NCBI RefSeq assembly: GCF_021462225.1
Contig: NC_061812.1
Coordinates: 39,814,675 to 39,878,674, forward strand
Length of the DNA: 64,000 nt
From: Girardinichthys multiradiatus
Lineage: Eukaryota; Chordata; Actinopteri; Cyprinodontiformes; Goodeidae
Reading direction: 5' to 3'
In this document: in pieces, positions 1-12,628 of the stretch
How the letters are laid out: each line of letters starts with the position of its first letter
Numbering within the stretch: position 1 is the stretch's first letter
Position numbers and translations under genes: made by a program
Notes under the pieces: model-generated
Told to the model about the DNA's origin: nothing
The model's input: the letters and a program-made list of their open reading frames with translations, nothing else
Database searches by the model: none

Positions 1-660
1 AAATCTAAATAGAGCCCATTTGTTTGTAATTTAATCTAAGGTTGCAGATGTTTATTTGAGAAGATTGATGAACAAACAGCATGAAGACCAAGGAACACAG
101 ACAGGTCAGAGATGAAGTTATGGTGATTACTTGTATGCTCCCAAATCTTGCCTTATTGGAAATGTGGGAAGAAGAACTCCTGTGTTGAAAGCAAACCACA
201 AGAAGTTCTACTTGCAGTTCCATGTAGAAGACCCAGAATGTGTAAAGCAAGCTTCTCTGGTCAGATGAGGCCAAAAGTCCATTTAGCCTACTTGCAAAAT
301 GCTATACGTGATGAAAAGCTAAGACTCCACCCTGAACACACCATTTCCATGATAAAACATGGTGGTGGCAGGATCATGCTGTGGGGATGCACACCAGACA
401 GGTCACTGATATAGTTGATGATAAATTTAAAAGAGGGTTAGGTCATAAAAATATACAATATCATGAGCTTTGAAGATTTTATGGTGCACTGCTGAATCTA
501 TCATCTGAAAATAGAAACCTATCAAGGCATGGCTGTCCACCTAAACTGATGGTAGATGACAGTCTTACCAAATCCACAAAAGTGGTGACAGCGTCACACT
601 GTGGGGGTGCTTTTCTCGTGCAGGAAATCTGTTCAAACCTGACGGGAAGATGAATCAAGT
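1..660 (+). mobile_element. Tc1-like transposase relic in bmp7 intron 1
   Basis: Decayed Tc1/mariner coding sequence read on the plus strand. The 148-414 frame ends in HGGGRIMLWGCTP, a degraded form of the Tc1 motif HGGGSIMLWGCF. Further transposase-like sequence (GTCACACTGTGGGGGTGC) lies around 590-615. Frames are broken and no terminal repeats were found, so it is inactive. Confidence 0.75.
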
Positions 661-744
661 TCTGCAGGTAATCCTTGAAGAAAACCTACATGTATAAGTG
701 CCACCTGAAACATTCAATCATGGCTGTCTCTCTTTATCTGATAG

Positions 745-3700
745 TCAATCGGGACCAGGATCTTCTGTTCCAGCCGTACACGCAGGCATTTCGGTTTGAC
801 ATTTCCCGTGTTCCAGAGGGCGAGGCAATTACGGCAGCAGAGTTTAGGATTTACAAGGATTTTATCCCGGAGCGCACTGGGAATGAAACCTTCAGAGTCA
901 GTGTCTACCAAGTCCTTCAGGGGCCCCCTGACAGGTAAACATGTCCTCTTGTTATGATACTTTTCTTTCCTGCTCATCACATTTTCATAAAGGCCAACAG
1001 TCCTAATTATTGAAGTTTTAAACATATTGCTTTGCAGCATTCTTTTATTGACAATCATGTTAATCTTTCTGCAGTATTGAAGTGCAAAAAACCGGATTTT
1101 AATCATGTCCTGATTTTAGATTTTTCACCATCACAATTCTGGCTCAAATTTGCTCCAGACTTGTTTATCGCAATAAAAAAGGATGCTAACATGAGTATGT
1201 ATTTAATCTTTTACCACATATTTGGACTACAGCTCTGCAGGGTGGAACAGTAAACTTAATCTTATTTATTACTTCCATAATGAAGAGGTTAGAAAGCTCA
1301 GATATCAATTAAGTCACTCACACTTTGTGAAGCGATTAGAAACATTTTCCAGCTGACCTTCTAAGTGCTGTAAATGTTGGACTGGTTTGTCCCATTATCT
1401 TCTTGTGGTCTAGATAAGCACTCTGGCTCGCACGACATTTCGGCTTGTGTGAGCGTCAGCCCCGACATGTTTACACAGACGTTAGTGTTAATTGTAGAAA
1501 CACACAGATTTTGTCTGGAGAACTGTTGCTCTCACAAAATCCGAACTGGACTGTTCTCAGGGGACCTGCAATTTCATCACACAGCTCACACCATAAATAA
1601 CACTAAACCTCTGGGACGTCACTATTTCACACATGAAGTTGTTCATTTTCTTTGGGTTAATTTTCTACCTGTCTCGCTGTCTGTGTTTTGTTTGCCAGCT
1701 TCTGTTTTGCTTTTTCACCGTTTTCAGTATGCAAAACACTAATCTCCAATTACAGTTTGACAGCAACTCCTCACGTTACACCTTTTTCTGACTCATCAAA
1801 CGTCAGACACTATTTACTCACCCCTTGCTGTTAAGTGTAGTTGAAAATGGTCTAGAGCTATCGCCTTATTACCCCGAACCCAAACAGACTTGCTGATCAA
1901 TCAATGAGTCTTGTGAAAACTGTAATTTGATAAAGGAGCAATCAATTATTTCATGTTGACGCAAAACAATCAGCAAATCCTCCCCAGATGTGAAGCACAA
2001 CATGGGTTTCATCATAGAAAAGCAAACATATTTTTATTCTTTGTTCTGTGTCAATTTGGATTTTTCAAACAGGATGATAGAATAATAGGCTTTAATTCTT
2101 TTATTTATATTTTCTTTCAGTCTGGCATCAGAGGAAGCCACTTTCCAAAGGAAAAAATATATATTTTCGTTTGACACAACCTATAAAAATGTCAGATATT
2201 ATCCATATAGGGTTATGCTCACAGGCTGCCCACTGGCCAATTGGCCAATAGGACGCCTAAGGCAAGCTATCCTCACAGGTGGTGGGTAAAAAATAATCAG
2301 AGAAAATGTTCAAGAAAATTTAATTCAAAAGGTTTCTGAAGTCCCTCTCAGTAGGGGAATCCAGATAACTTAAGAGATTTAGTAAGTTTTGACCATACAA
2401 TACAATCACAATCTTGTATTTATTTAGGATTTAATGTCATCGATCAAGACAAAGTAGTACAAAAATGTAAGGTGGAAGGGAAATTATACATGATTTTACA
2501 AATAACAAATACTAAAAGTGCATGCATTTGTGTCAAGAACGTTTTACCCTGAACTCCCTGAATAAAATCCAGTGTAAAGAACTGCCTTCAGAAGTCCCCT
2601 AATTAGTAAACAAAATCCACAAATTCAACCTTTCTGTTTAGGGTTCAGAGGTTTATTAGAGAACATTGGTGAACAAACTGCATCATCAAGATCAAGGAAC
2701 ACAACGGGCAGCTCAAGTATAAAAGTTTAAAGCAGGGTTAGGTTGTAAAACAATATTTTATGCTCTGAACATTTAATGTTGCACCGTTTTAATCCTTCGT
2801 CTGAAAATGGAAAGAGTTTGGCAATATCAACAAGCCTACCAAGATATGGGCATCTACCTAAACTGACAGGCTGAGCAAGGAGAGAATTGGTCAAGCAGCC
2901 AAGAGGTCTATGGTATCTCTGGGGGAGCTGCAGAGATCCACCACTCAGATGGGAGGATCTGTAGACTTGATAACATTTTTTTGAAATCTGACCTTAGTGT
3001 TTTTTAATGTCACTTAGGAATAGTGACACTAAAAAGCAATGGTTAATAGAAAGAATGGAAGAATAGAATGCAATAGAAATAAATGTTATTGTTCCACAGA
3101 TGGGAAATATATGTGTATGAGCAGCATCTGAAAGGCAAATGAAAGCATGCAGATACACACAAAGGTACAAAATGTAAAAACAAAAAATAGGAATTGGAGA
3201 GTAAGGGAAAAAAACATAAGTAAAAAATACTGGACAGTTATTAAAAATAGCATACTCAGATTAAAAGAAATGTGCAACTGAGTATGGTGATTCTAACAAG
3301 CCATGAAAAGTCTAATTTAAAATTTGTAACAAGCAATATAGCAAACACGTGGAATGCTCTTGGGTAGCTTTAGTCCAAATCTGGACTTTTTTGCCTACAT
3401 GCTATGTGCTGTGTGGGGGAAAACTAACACTACCCACCATGACCAGTATGAAATATAGTGGAATGCAGCATTATGCTGTGATACAGTGATACTGAGCAGG
3501 GACTGAAGAAACGGGTTTGAAAATGGATACAGCTGAGTATAGGCAATCCTGGAAAAAATATGTGAAGACCTTACTCTGGGCCAGACCTCCAAGCAGTACA
3601 ATAAACCAAAACTTACAGCCAGAGCTACAATTAGATGGTTTAGATTGAAGCATAGTCATGTCTTAGAATGGGCTAGTCATAGTCAAGACCTAAGTCCAAT

Positions 3701-6700
3701 TGAGAATCTGTGGAAAAACACTTGAAGATTGATTTTCACAGATGCTCTCCATCCAATCTAACTGATCTTAAGCTATTTGGCAAAGAGGAATGGACAAAGG
3801 TTTGACATGCAAAGCTGGTAGAGATACTTAGATGATACTACATACTGCAGCTCAAGAGACTTCTAGCTTTAATAAAAGGGTGTCTACAAAGGATTGAGTC
3901 AGGGGGCGTGGACACGACTACAGCACTGATTTTAAAGAAAAACAACATCAGCATGCACGTTTTGAACTTAGTCTAACTTGTTGTTAAGTGACATTCACCC
4001 TTGTTCAGGACGCCTGCCGTTAACCTGCTGTCTGGCTCGAACCAACAGCATGAATAAGAGTAAAATCTTCATTTCCATAAAAAAAGGTGGCCACTGTGGT
4101 GCTAGTAGCTCTGTACTTGGATGCTTGGTTTGGGGCAGTAAGGCTGATGATGGTGGTAAAATAACACCATTGTTATGCACAGACAACCCCACACAGACCA
4201 GAAGGCAGCAGGACAAGTCACATTTGATGTATATAAACAGTGTGATTGTCTTTGAAATTCGCTACAAAGACGGAATGTCTGAAAGCTCAATCCCTGTTCA
4301 CACAAAAATTGGTTTCTGAGAATGATCTATCTTTTTATCATATCCAAATACTTCCCCAAAACACATGAAAACACAGAAATTGATCCAGTATCCATGTCCG
4401 TGCTGTATGCAGCTCTGTAATGCTCTAAGGGAAATACACCAAAAACAGTGAAGAAGGTGTGGAGTATTTCCATAATGCTTGCAGAGTGGGGCTAAAAGCT
4501 CTGTGCATTGCTGTCTCCACGAAAAATTAAATTGTTTGAAGGTATTTTAATTTTGGAACCAGCTTCTTAAAAATCTGTAGTGGTGCAATACACAAATCTA
4601 GAAGGGGAGAGTGGAAATTGTTGGAAAAAATCCATCATAGCAAACCTTGTTGAAGAAAACGTTCTGCTTTACAAACAAAACACTTTGTGGTGACACTGCA
4701 CACTGCACTGCCTGTGCTGGTGGCACAGGTTGATAGAGTATGATATTTTTAATAGGTTACCCCATATGTGGAAACTAATGTTATTTACTTAATATAACAT
4801 TACATTTTGGCTTTTCCAGTGAAGTGGAGCTGTTGCTGCTGGACCAACGAGATGTTTGGGCTTCAGATGAGGGATGGCTTGTGTTTGATCTGACCGCTAC
4901 AAGTACCCTCTGGCAGCTCAGCCCTGAACAGAACCTTGGACTGCATCTAGTTCTTGAGGACAACCATGGTCAGTAACAACTATAATCCTACACTTAAATT
5001 GCAACGTCTTTATTTATAGCATATGCTGCAACCAGAACAAAGAATTTGAAAGCAATCCAAATAAAAGCCACTCTATTCATTTTAACCTTTTCTTTGGTCA
5101 GTTGCTTCAGCTGAACGTGCTTCCCATTTTCCATTTTGCAATACATGTTTCACATAATACATAATTAGTAACAGAACCATTACCGAGTATCCTATGTATA
5201 AATAACAATATACTTCAGTGGACATAGTCATTAAAGCTAAAGTGACAGTAGTTTAAAGGTTTATAAAACAGTCAGTCAGTCATCTTCTGTACCGCTTCTT
5301 CCATATTATTCATTTTCACCGGTGGATCCAAATATCTTGATAGAGAGTGCTAAAGCGGGTTATTCCATATTTTTAGATCTACGCCCAAAATACATTCAAA
5401 GTATCATATAATATTGAAATGTATAGATAGTTTTTATTTTTATTCAAATAAAAATCAGAAAAAAGTGTGATATGCATTTGTATTCATCCCCCCTTTAATC
5501 AGATACCCTTAAATAAAGCCAGTGCCAAGTCTCTTAATTAGTAAGTGTAATTTGGTCAGTCAGTCATTTTCTATACCGCTTCTTCCATTGTGGGTCGCAG
5601 GGAAGCTGGTGCCTATCTCCATCAGTCTTTGGGCCGAAGGCTGTGTACACCCTGGACAGGTCGCCAGTCCTGTCCAGGGGCAGGGCAACAAACAAGCAAG
5701 CACACACTCATTCACACACCTAAGGGCAATTTAGAGAACAATTAACTTAACAGTCATGTCTTTGGACTGTGGGAGGAAGCCCAAGTACCTGGCAAGGCAA
5801 CAGTGCTACCAACTGTGCCACCATGCAGCTCAGTTTATAAAATAGTGTTCACATAAACTGAGATGATTCGCCAGTCATTAGCAAAAGCAAAAAACAAATA
5901 TGTTTATCCAAGCTGAGCTTGGTTAAGAGTAATCACTAACTAGGTCAGAAAAAAATTAAAATACTGACCGCTGAGAACCTTCCTAGGGAACCCCACTTCA
6001 TCAATATGACCTACAGTCCAAATTCATGATCAGAATTTTACTTAGAGGAAAACCATTCAAATGAAAAAACATTCAAAAGCGTTACCTGTGGACATCACTG
6101 CAAATAACCCTGAAGGCCAGAACACGCAATGCTCAAATGAGAAAGAACCCAAAGATACATCTCTGAGGCTACAGACATCATATAGCATCTAAAATGTTAA
6201 TGTTTTAAAAGGCACAAAAAGACAAACACGAGTATGGCTATTCTGGAAGCTTTGCCCGGAAAAAGCCTCTTTTTTCCTAAAAAGAATTTGACAGTAAGTC
6301 AAACTTGGATCTGAAAGATCTATATAATATAAATATTTCTGGACAATGTTCTAAGCACAGGCCATAATGCACAGCGGTATGTTTGACGAAAAACAAATAG
6401 AGCATATCAGCACAACTGTCAAGCATGGTGTTGCAGGGTTGATGGTTTGTGCTTGTTTTAAAGTCCATGGACCTGAGCACTTTCCATCGATACCAAGAAA
6501 TAAACAATACCGCAGTACTCTTGAATCAAGTGTAAAACCATGTTTCTGGCAGACAAGCATTGACCCAAACGGGGTCAAGCAACAGGAGAATACCAAGAAA
6601 ACCAGCAAATCAGCAACAAGAGGGCTGAAAAAAGAAATTATCAGTCATGTAAACATAAAATTAAGAGAGCTGTGCATAAATGAATGGCAACAAAATGTGG

Positions 6701-7639
6701 TAATAAAATACAGTTTTTTTCTGTTTTGTGAGGTCATATTTACAGTAGAAAAATAAACCCCAGTTTTGTTGGAACTTGGGTGTGTATTTTTTTTGCCATA
6801 ATCTAATGGTTCTTCGTCCCTTTCCCCTACAAAGGCCAGAAGAGGAACCCCCAAAGAGCAGGGCTGCTGACAGGGAGTGGGGCTAAGGACAGGCAGCCGT
6901 TTCTTGTTGTCTTTTTTAAATTCAATGAGGTGCGATTCCGCAGCACTCGCTCAGCGCAAGGCCATAAAGGACGGCATTCAAACCGCTCCAAACAACAGAG
7001 GACTGTCCAAAATGCACTGAAAGCAGCAGAGGCTGTAACAGGTACCTAAAACTTTGATTATTACCAGGATAGAGTGAAGACCTCCCTGATATTTTGTGTT
7101 TAAACTTTGGTTATGCATGTTTCAGATACCCTTGGATTGTCAAAAGAGGGTTGTAAGAAGCATGAGCTGTATGTCAGTTTCAAAGATTTAGGATGGCAGG
7201 TACAATGCAAACAAACTTTATTTCACAGACAGTTTTATAATAGCGTCAGCTACATTATTGATACTTTGCTTGTGGTTTTACTCTGATCAGGACTGGATCA
7301 TAGCACCAGAGGGCTACGCTGCATATTACTGTGAGGGGGAGTGTGCTTTCCCTCTCAACTCTGACATGAATGCCACCAATCATGCTATTGTGCAAACTCT
7401 GGTAAGTCCCATACAGTCCCTGATCACTTGTACTTTACCAACAACCTCCACATGCTTTGCAAATTAACTTGCGCTTCCTCTAACCACAGGTGCACTTTAT
7501 CAACCCGGAGACAGTTCCCCAGCCCTGCTGCGCCCCCACGCAGCTCCATGGCATCTCAGTGCTGTACTTTGATGACAGCTCCAATGTCATCCTCAAGAAG
7601 TACCGCAACATGGTGGTCAGAGCTTGTGGCTGTCATTAA
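745..7639 (+). CDS. bmp7: Bone morphogenetic protein 7, exons 2-7 (5' end outside window)
   Basis: Secreted TGF-beta superfamily ligand that signals through BMP receptors to SMAD1/5/8. Exons: 745-934, 4820-4968, 6835-7041, 7126-7199, 7291-7401, 7490-7639 (TAA). Phases join cleanly and give the C-terminal ~292 residues. Exon 2 holds the pro-region motif [16 protein letters not shown]. Exon 4 holds a furin-type site RSTR|SAQ (6939-6950). Exons 5-7 encode the cystine-knot domain with all seven cysteines ([33 protein letters not shown]) and the glycosylation site MNATNH. Residues such as [11 protein letters not shown] and HFINPETVP match BMP7 rather than BMP5, BMP6 or BMP8. Exon structure equals human BMP7 exons 2-7. 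Exon 1 (signal peptide, N-terminal pro-region) must lie upstream. Whether this is the teleost a or b copy is not decided. Confidence 0.96.
935..2639. other. bmp7 intron 2, first part: nothing recognised
   Basis: AT-rich intronic sequence. Short open frames (1032-1253, 1374-1742, 1953-2174) match nothing I know and lack a splice or conservation signature. I see no RNA gene or structured repeat here. Confidence 0.5.
2640..2965 (+). mobile_element. Tc1-like relic, 5' transposase part
   Basis: Shares wording with the relics at 1-660 and 17880-19100: 'gaacaaactgca...aaggaacaca', 'ggcatctacctaaactg', and 'ggggagctgcagagatccac' near 2923. This corresponds to the N-terminal half of a Tc1 transposase. 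Frames are destroyed. Confidence 0.65.
3340..3900 (+). mobile_element. Tc1-like relic, 3' transposase part
   Basis: Contains the recognisable end of a Tc1 transposase: around 3640-3725 the DNA reads as a decayed '...[12 protein letters not shown]...', the segment that carries the last catalytic acidic residue. It may be the other half of the copy at 2640-2965, separated by ~375 bp. Not functional. Confidence 0.65.
3901..4819. other. bmp7 intron 2, last part: nothing recognised
   Basis: Unique-looking intronic sequence with short unsupported open frames (3978-4319 and its antisense shadows). It ends in the acceptor TTTTCCAG before exon 3. Confidence 0.45.
5560..5835 (-). repeat. L2-like LINE/SINE 3' tail
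   Basis: The reverse strand reads like the common fish repeat with 'cccacagtccaaagacatg', '...aattgccctta...' and 'cctggacaggtcgccag'. The same family is present on the plus strand at 44864-45150. It lies in bmp7 intron 3. Confidence 0.7.
5940..6800 (+). mobile_element. Probable Tc1-like relic in bmp7 intron 3
   Basis: The frame 6367-6756 reads [19 protein letters not shown], a worn version of the Tc1 segment KHGGGSIMVWGCF. Upstream sequence (ctggaagctttgcccggaaaaagcc, split over several lines of decay) also looks transposase-derived. Stops and length changes show it is dead. Confidence 0.5.
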
Positions 7640-8083
7640 CCATTTTAACACCTTTTGCCTGACTTCTGCAAATCTGAATAGAAGTTAAAAGGCAGAAGGA
7701 GAAGTTATTGGACACTAGAGATGATGGGGTCTCTAATCTGCAAAAGCTTGTGCCACAGTGCAAGCTTAATCTTGGGCGAGTCATTATGACTAGGAGCCAC
7801 TCCTGCAGACTAGCTCTAAAAGGAGAAAACTGCAAAGACTTGTGAAGACTTTACAAGCATGAACTAAACTTACAGGAAGAATTCACAGTTTGCAGATATT
7901 GCATCTTAAGCATCATATACTGTATTTGCAGCTGAGGGTTTGAAAACGTACGAGGTCTTCTGCATGATGAGATTTTATTTAAAAGCTTTCGGAACATCTG
8001 AAGAAATCTGGGTTTACCGGGTCGGGTGTAAAACATCTAAGAGCTGGTGAGAGGATGACTTCTATGACAATTATTTAGATTTA
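7640..8083 (+). other. bmp7 3' untranslated region (start)
   Basis: Sequence directly after the bmp7 stop codon. I see no clear AATAAA before the MITE that begins at 8084, so the polyadenylation site is not fixed here. Confidence 0.5.
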
Positions 8084-8816
8084 CACTGCCTGTCCAAAAA
8101 AAAAAAAGAAAAAAATCAAACTCTAATATTTTGCTGGACTGCGTTTAGCTTTGATTACGACAATCCTTCAGCTTCAACAATTATTTCCGTTCAGAGTTGC
8201 CTTAATTTTTCACCACAATCATGTAGAGGTGATGGGAGATTCAGACTGCTTCAGCACATCCCAAAGATTCTCTGTATGGTTAAGGTCTGAACTCATGCTA
8301 CCCAAACCGCTTGCACAATTTGAACTCAATGATTGGTGGTTTTCTTAAGGCGACACAGCTGTTTACATCCAAACCCTTATTGTGTGGAAATGCTTTTGCT
8401 GTTACAACTGAACATGTGAGTTGTAATGTTTCTTAAAATGTGATTTCACAAAACGTGTAAGTAATTGCGGTCATTTTTTTCCAACTGCATTTCTCCCATG
8501 AAGATGATGGTTTTCCAATATTCTTCCCATTTCTAATAATGCGTTGGACAGTTCTTGACTCAATTTCAGTAGTTTCAGCAATCTCCTCAGATGTTTTCTT
8601 TGCTTGATAAATGCCAATAATCTGACCCTTAGATAGACATAATTTACAACAAGATGGGTTTCTTACATGGTTTTTTAAGAAACGAGAAGCTCACTGCACC
8701 AGTTAAAAAATGTACCAGCTGAAAGATAATAAGCCATGCTGTAATGATCCAATATGTGGTTCTTAGCTATTTTCTTTTTTACGTCCAGGTGGTGACATGT
8801 TTTTGGACAGGCAGTG
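8084..8816. mobile_element. Tc1-type non-autonomous element (MITE-like)
   Basis: Bounded by inverted CACTGCCTGTCCAAAAA (8084-8100) and TTTTGGACAGGCAGTG (8801-8816), each flanked by TA, the expected Tc1/mariner target duplication. The interior (e.g. 'cccaaagattctctgtatgg') resembles antisense transposase remnants. It is 733 bp, too short for an intact transposase. Confidence 0.8.
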
Positions 8817-9197
8817 TAAATCACAACATATTTGAAAGCTGGTGGATATGTTTTCAGTGATTCATCATCATAGAGTGCCCATCACCTACATACAACTCTG
8901 AGGTGTCAAACCAAAGCTGCAGATCAGCTGCGGTTTTATTTTGTCTCATTAAAAAGGTCAAATGGAAACAGCTCACGCAGATGGTGTTTTTATTTACAAG
9001 AACATTCACATATGGTCCTTTGGTTTAGACGATTTTAAATTTCAGAAATTGCACTTGAACAAAGTACTCATAGCTAATTTTAAACAGATTTAATTCTACA
9101 ACTGCAACAACTTAAAGGCCGTATCTGGTTATAGTGTTGATGTCATTTCATGTGTTTGTTTGCAAAACAACATGTGAATCTGTTTTTCTTTCCACTG

Positions 9198-9322
9198 TTT
9201 TTAGGTTACACAGCCTGGGCTTTATGAAGTATTGGTTCATTGGAAACAAAAAAGCTGTAGGTGGTGCTGTTTCTCCAACCAGGAGGGAAGTGGAAGAAGA
9301 GAGAGATAGGGCAACAGTTTAA
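9198..9322 (+). other. Possible terminal coding exon of an unidentified gene
   Basis: A polypyrimidine-TTTTTAG acceptor ends at 9204, followed by an open frame reading LHSLGFMKYWFIGNKKAV and then a charged tail ending RDRATV, with a TAA at 9320-9322. An AATAAA lies downstream at 9650-9655. The wording looks protein-like (hydrophobic KYWFIG next to a Glu/Arg-rich tail) but I do not recognise the family, and no matching upstream exons were found. It could be chance. Confidence 0.25.
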
Positions 9323-9459
9323 TGAGAAACTTTGTGTGAGTTCAAATTATGAAGAGATTTACAACATTTATAGTTATGCCAAGCATAGCATACCTTTTTA
9401 AAATCTTTAAACAAGGTAAAGTCACAAAGCATGGCTGGAAGTTATGAAATGAAGATCAG

Positions 9460-9461
9460 AC

Positions 9462-9512
<51 letters not shown>
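9460..9512. repeat. (GATA)n microsatellite
   Basis: About 13 uninterrupted GATA units, then GAAAGAAA. Confidence 0.95.
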
Positions 9513-11485
9513 AAGAAATGGGGTAAAGGTTTCGAAAACTAAAGCTGTTTTCAAGAATCTGTAATTAATGTAGAATATTTCATTGAGGTTTGATCAGGTA
9601 ATATAGTTTTTTGTGCTGGTCTTTGTCTTGGGCGAAAAAAAGTTGTGAAAATAAATTATTTTCTGTGTGCAGACATTGACCTATGGTTTATTAAATCTTG
9701 GACAGTGTTTCAATGAATCTCTGTTTAGTTTAGAATAGTCCTGTCACCTGTAAGTATTTTTGATTTTGAACTAGAGGTGATTAGATACAGGCCAGATTAA
9801 TTAAAAAACAGTGTAATAGCACTTTAAATGTCTTGAATCAAGCCCTGTCGCACTTCCACCCTTGTGTCCCTGAATTGCGCGTTCCCGTTGATGGGTTTGA
9901 GTGCGTAGTGTGTTCCAGTTCTCCATAGTGGTGCTTAACCCCGTCCCCTTCATGCCCTCAATCCACACTTCGGGTAAACCTGCTTCTGCGGACTTTGCCC
10001 AAGGATATTACCCACAATTCACTGCTGCACGTGACGTTTTGCACAAATACCAATCACAACCATCAATGTAATCAAATAACATATCAGAATAATAAGAACT
10101 GCGTAAACGTTCGACAGCAAGCCGACAAATATTTTTTTGTACTGGTTTTCCAGGCTCAACATTGTAAGATACCACTGGCTTCAGAGTGATTCTGGGTGAT
10201 TCAGTAGCACATAACATGGAAATTACCTTTCAAACAAACACTGGCGAGTCTGGTGTATATTCACTTCTTGCACTTTCTTCTCCTCAAAACAATTGCGTTT
10301 TGGAGTTTTAAAATATTTTGTTAGCAGCAAGACTGCGAAAACACCGACGGATCCCGGGACTTTTAATGTTGCAGTTACGGTGCAGAGGTGCAAGTCGATG
10401 ACGTAACCTCTACTGTCCCAATCCTCCAATTTTGCACGCTTGTAACCTGCGTACTTCAACTTCTACGTACTTTTATAAAGTACACACTTCATAGAGGGTC
10501 GTTGGGTGTAGTGTGGGTATTGGGTCAGGGCCTCGGCTTCAGTGTTAATATTCAGCCCCATGCCCAGCTAAACCTTCTACCAGTGCTTACACACAGCAAC
10601 AGCTTCCACTGCCCGTAGACTGGACCTGCAAAAACACGATTTGCTGGACAGAACTGAAAACTAATTTATTATTATATATTTCGAAGTACCTGTGCAGCCC
10701 GACGAAAGAATAGCGCCCTGGGAGGTGAGCCACACTGCCCATTTTAAAATCCACCACTGCTCATAAATATGTATATTTCTCCAACTGAATCCAGACCTAA
10801 TTGTGCACGTGTGTAATACAGTACAGATCATAAAAGTTTGCTTCATCCAACTGTTTTCAGCCAAAAATGAAACAAGTAAAGATAACAGCTGGATGCAAAT
10901 GCTTACATATTAATTCACACGATTCACTCTTTAATTTCATCCCAATGAATTAATTTGGGTGTTTTTATACAAATTCAGCTTAAATGAACCAGAAAAATCA
11001 AGTCTCTCTGGTGCTTCCAACACATCATGTCATGTCACATTTACAAACAAGGATCCTAAGTTGTACAGAGAGGTAGAAGCTTTACAAAGTTGCAATACAG
11101 AATTAACGGGCTGATAAAGGACTCATTTGACAGTAGAGAACTGGAACTATAAATTCAGTGAAAAACCTGAGGCAATAATTGCATGTGCTTTTCAAAGGAA
11201 CAAGAGCTGATATAGTCAGAACAGCAAAAAAATCATAAGTTTACTGTAAATATCAACAGTGCAACTCACCGAGGCAACATCAGTTCATGCTTTGGTTCTT
11301 CATTAACACCTAACAATATTTTACATAACCTATAACCCTGAGAGGTGAGCTCACTGCAGCTGTCCTCTTTAACGTTGACTACTTTAAAAGCTAATGAAAA
11401 TGACTAGTCAAGTACAGAAGCATGATTCAGGAGGTAGAAAGACAGACGCTGATTACAGCACAGGTCAAAAGAAATTCCAGACCTA
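9513..11485. other. Intergenic bmp7/ataxin-1-like, no gene recognised
   Basis: The stretch 9840-10640 is richer in CpG than its surroundings and contains GATGACGTAAC near 10397, so it could be a regulatory island. None of its small frames (10008-10217 minus, 10388-10618 plus) is recognisable. The rest is AT-rich and featureless. Confidence 0.35.
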
Positions 11486-12575
11486 CGGTGCCCTACAAGA
11501 GCATTTCTACCCCTTTTTGTCACTTTACAGCCACAAATGTATCGGGACGTTGTGTGATGGAAAACAAAACAAAACTTGTTCATAATAGAAAATGATTCAT
11601 AGTTTCCATTTTATTTTTAAAAATAAAAATCTCAGAAGTTGAACATGCATTTGTATTCAACTGTCCTGAGTAAATACTGTGTGATCCACCAATTGCTACA
11701 ACTGCAGCTGAAGGTCCCTTTAGGCTTTGTCTCTACCAGCTTTTAACATCTAGAGACTGAAAGTAATGTCTGTATTTCTTTGAAAACTGTTTAAGTTCAG
11801 TCAGATTGCTATGATGGCAGTTTTCAAGTCTCACCACATATTCTCATTTGGATTTGGATATGGACTTTGAGTGGATCAACCCAACAAAGATATCCTGCTG
11901 TAAGGTTACCATCACCAAAGTGTTAAGTATTTTGCAGTCTCTGGAAAGTTTTCTTCCAGTCATTTAGCTCCATGCATCTTCCTATCATATCTGACCAGCT
12001 TCCTGGTCTCTGCTGAGGGACAGCCTCCCCACAGCATGATGCTGCCACCACCACATGGTTACAGCGATGAGCAGTGTGAGGGATAAAGTTCAAATTTGGT
12101 CTCTTCTGATCAGAGGAGCTTTCTCCATTAGTTTACTGTGTCCCCTCAATTGCTAGTGGCAGACTTTTAACAAGGATTCCATTTCAGACATAACTTGCTC
12201 TATGGTCATCATGATGATGTTGTTCACAAATGTTCTTCAACAAAACCCAGAGGCCTACACAGAGCAGTAGGATTTAACTACACAAGTTGGACTCTGTTCA
12301 CTAACTTGGTGACTTCTTAATTAAACTGACACCACAGGATTTTATGATGGGTTATCTGTGTAAAAAGATGTGTGCAACACACCACTCTTTTCAGATTTTG
12401 TAAACTTGTAACTTTGTAAAAAAAATTGGAAATCATCTAGTGTTTTTTTTCTACTTCTTGATTATGTTGTGTTGGTCAGTCCAATAAAATCCCAATATGT
12501 TATTCTGATATTTGTGGTTTTAATGTGACAAATGTGAAAAAGTTCAAGAGGTGGGAATACTGTTGTAAGGCACTG
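11486..12575. mobile_element. Tc1-like element with degenerate terminal repeats
   Basis: The left end reads TA-CGGTGCCCTACAAGAGCATT and the right end TTGTAAGGCACTG-TA, matching the fish Tc1 terminal family 'CAGTGCCTTRCAAAAGTATT'. Inside, the reverse strand carries transposase wording (around 12030-12060, 'cacagcatgatgctgccaccacc'). About 1,090 bp, coding frame destroyed. It sits just downstream of the ataxin-1-like stop codon. Confidence 0.75.
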
Positions 12576-12628
12576 TAAATCTTGTGAAAACCATTTCCTG
12601 TAGTTCAATTACCCCTAGTGGTCTAATC

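Noticed and set aside
6367..6756. 129-residue open frame as a host gene
   Set aside because: Its recognisable part ([14 protein letters not shown]) is worn Tc1 transposase; the rest is open by chance in an intron.
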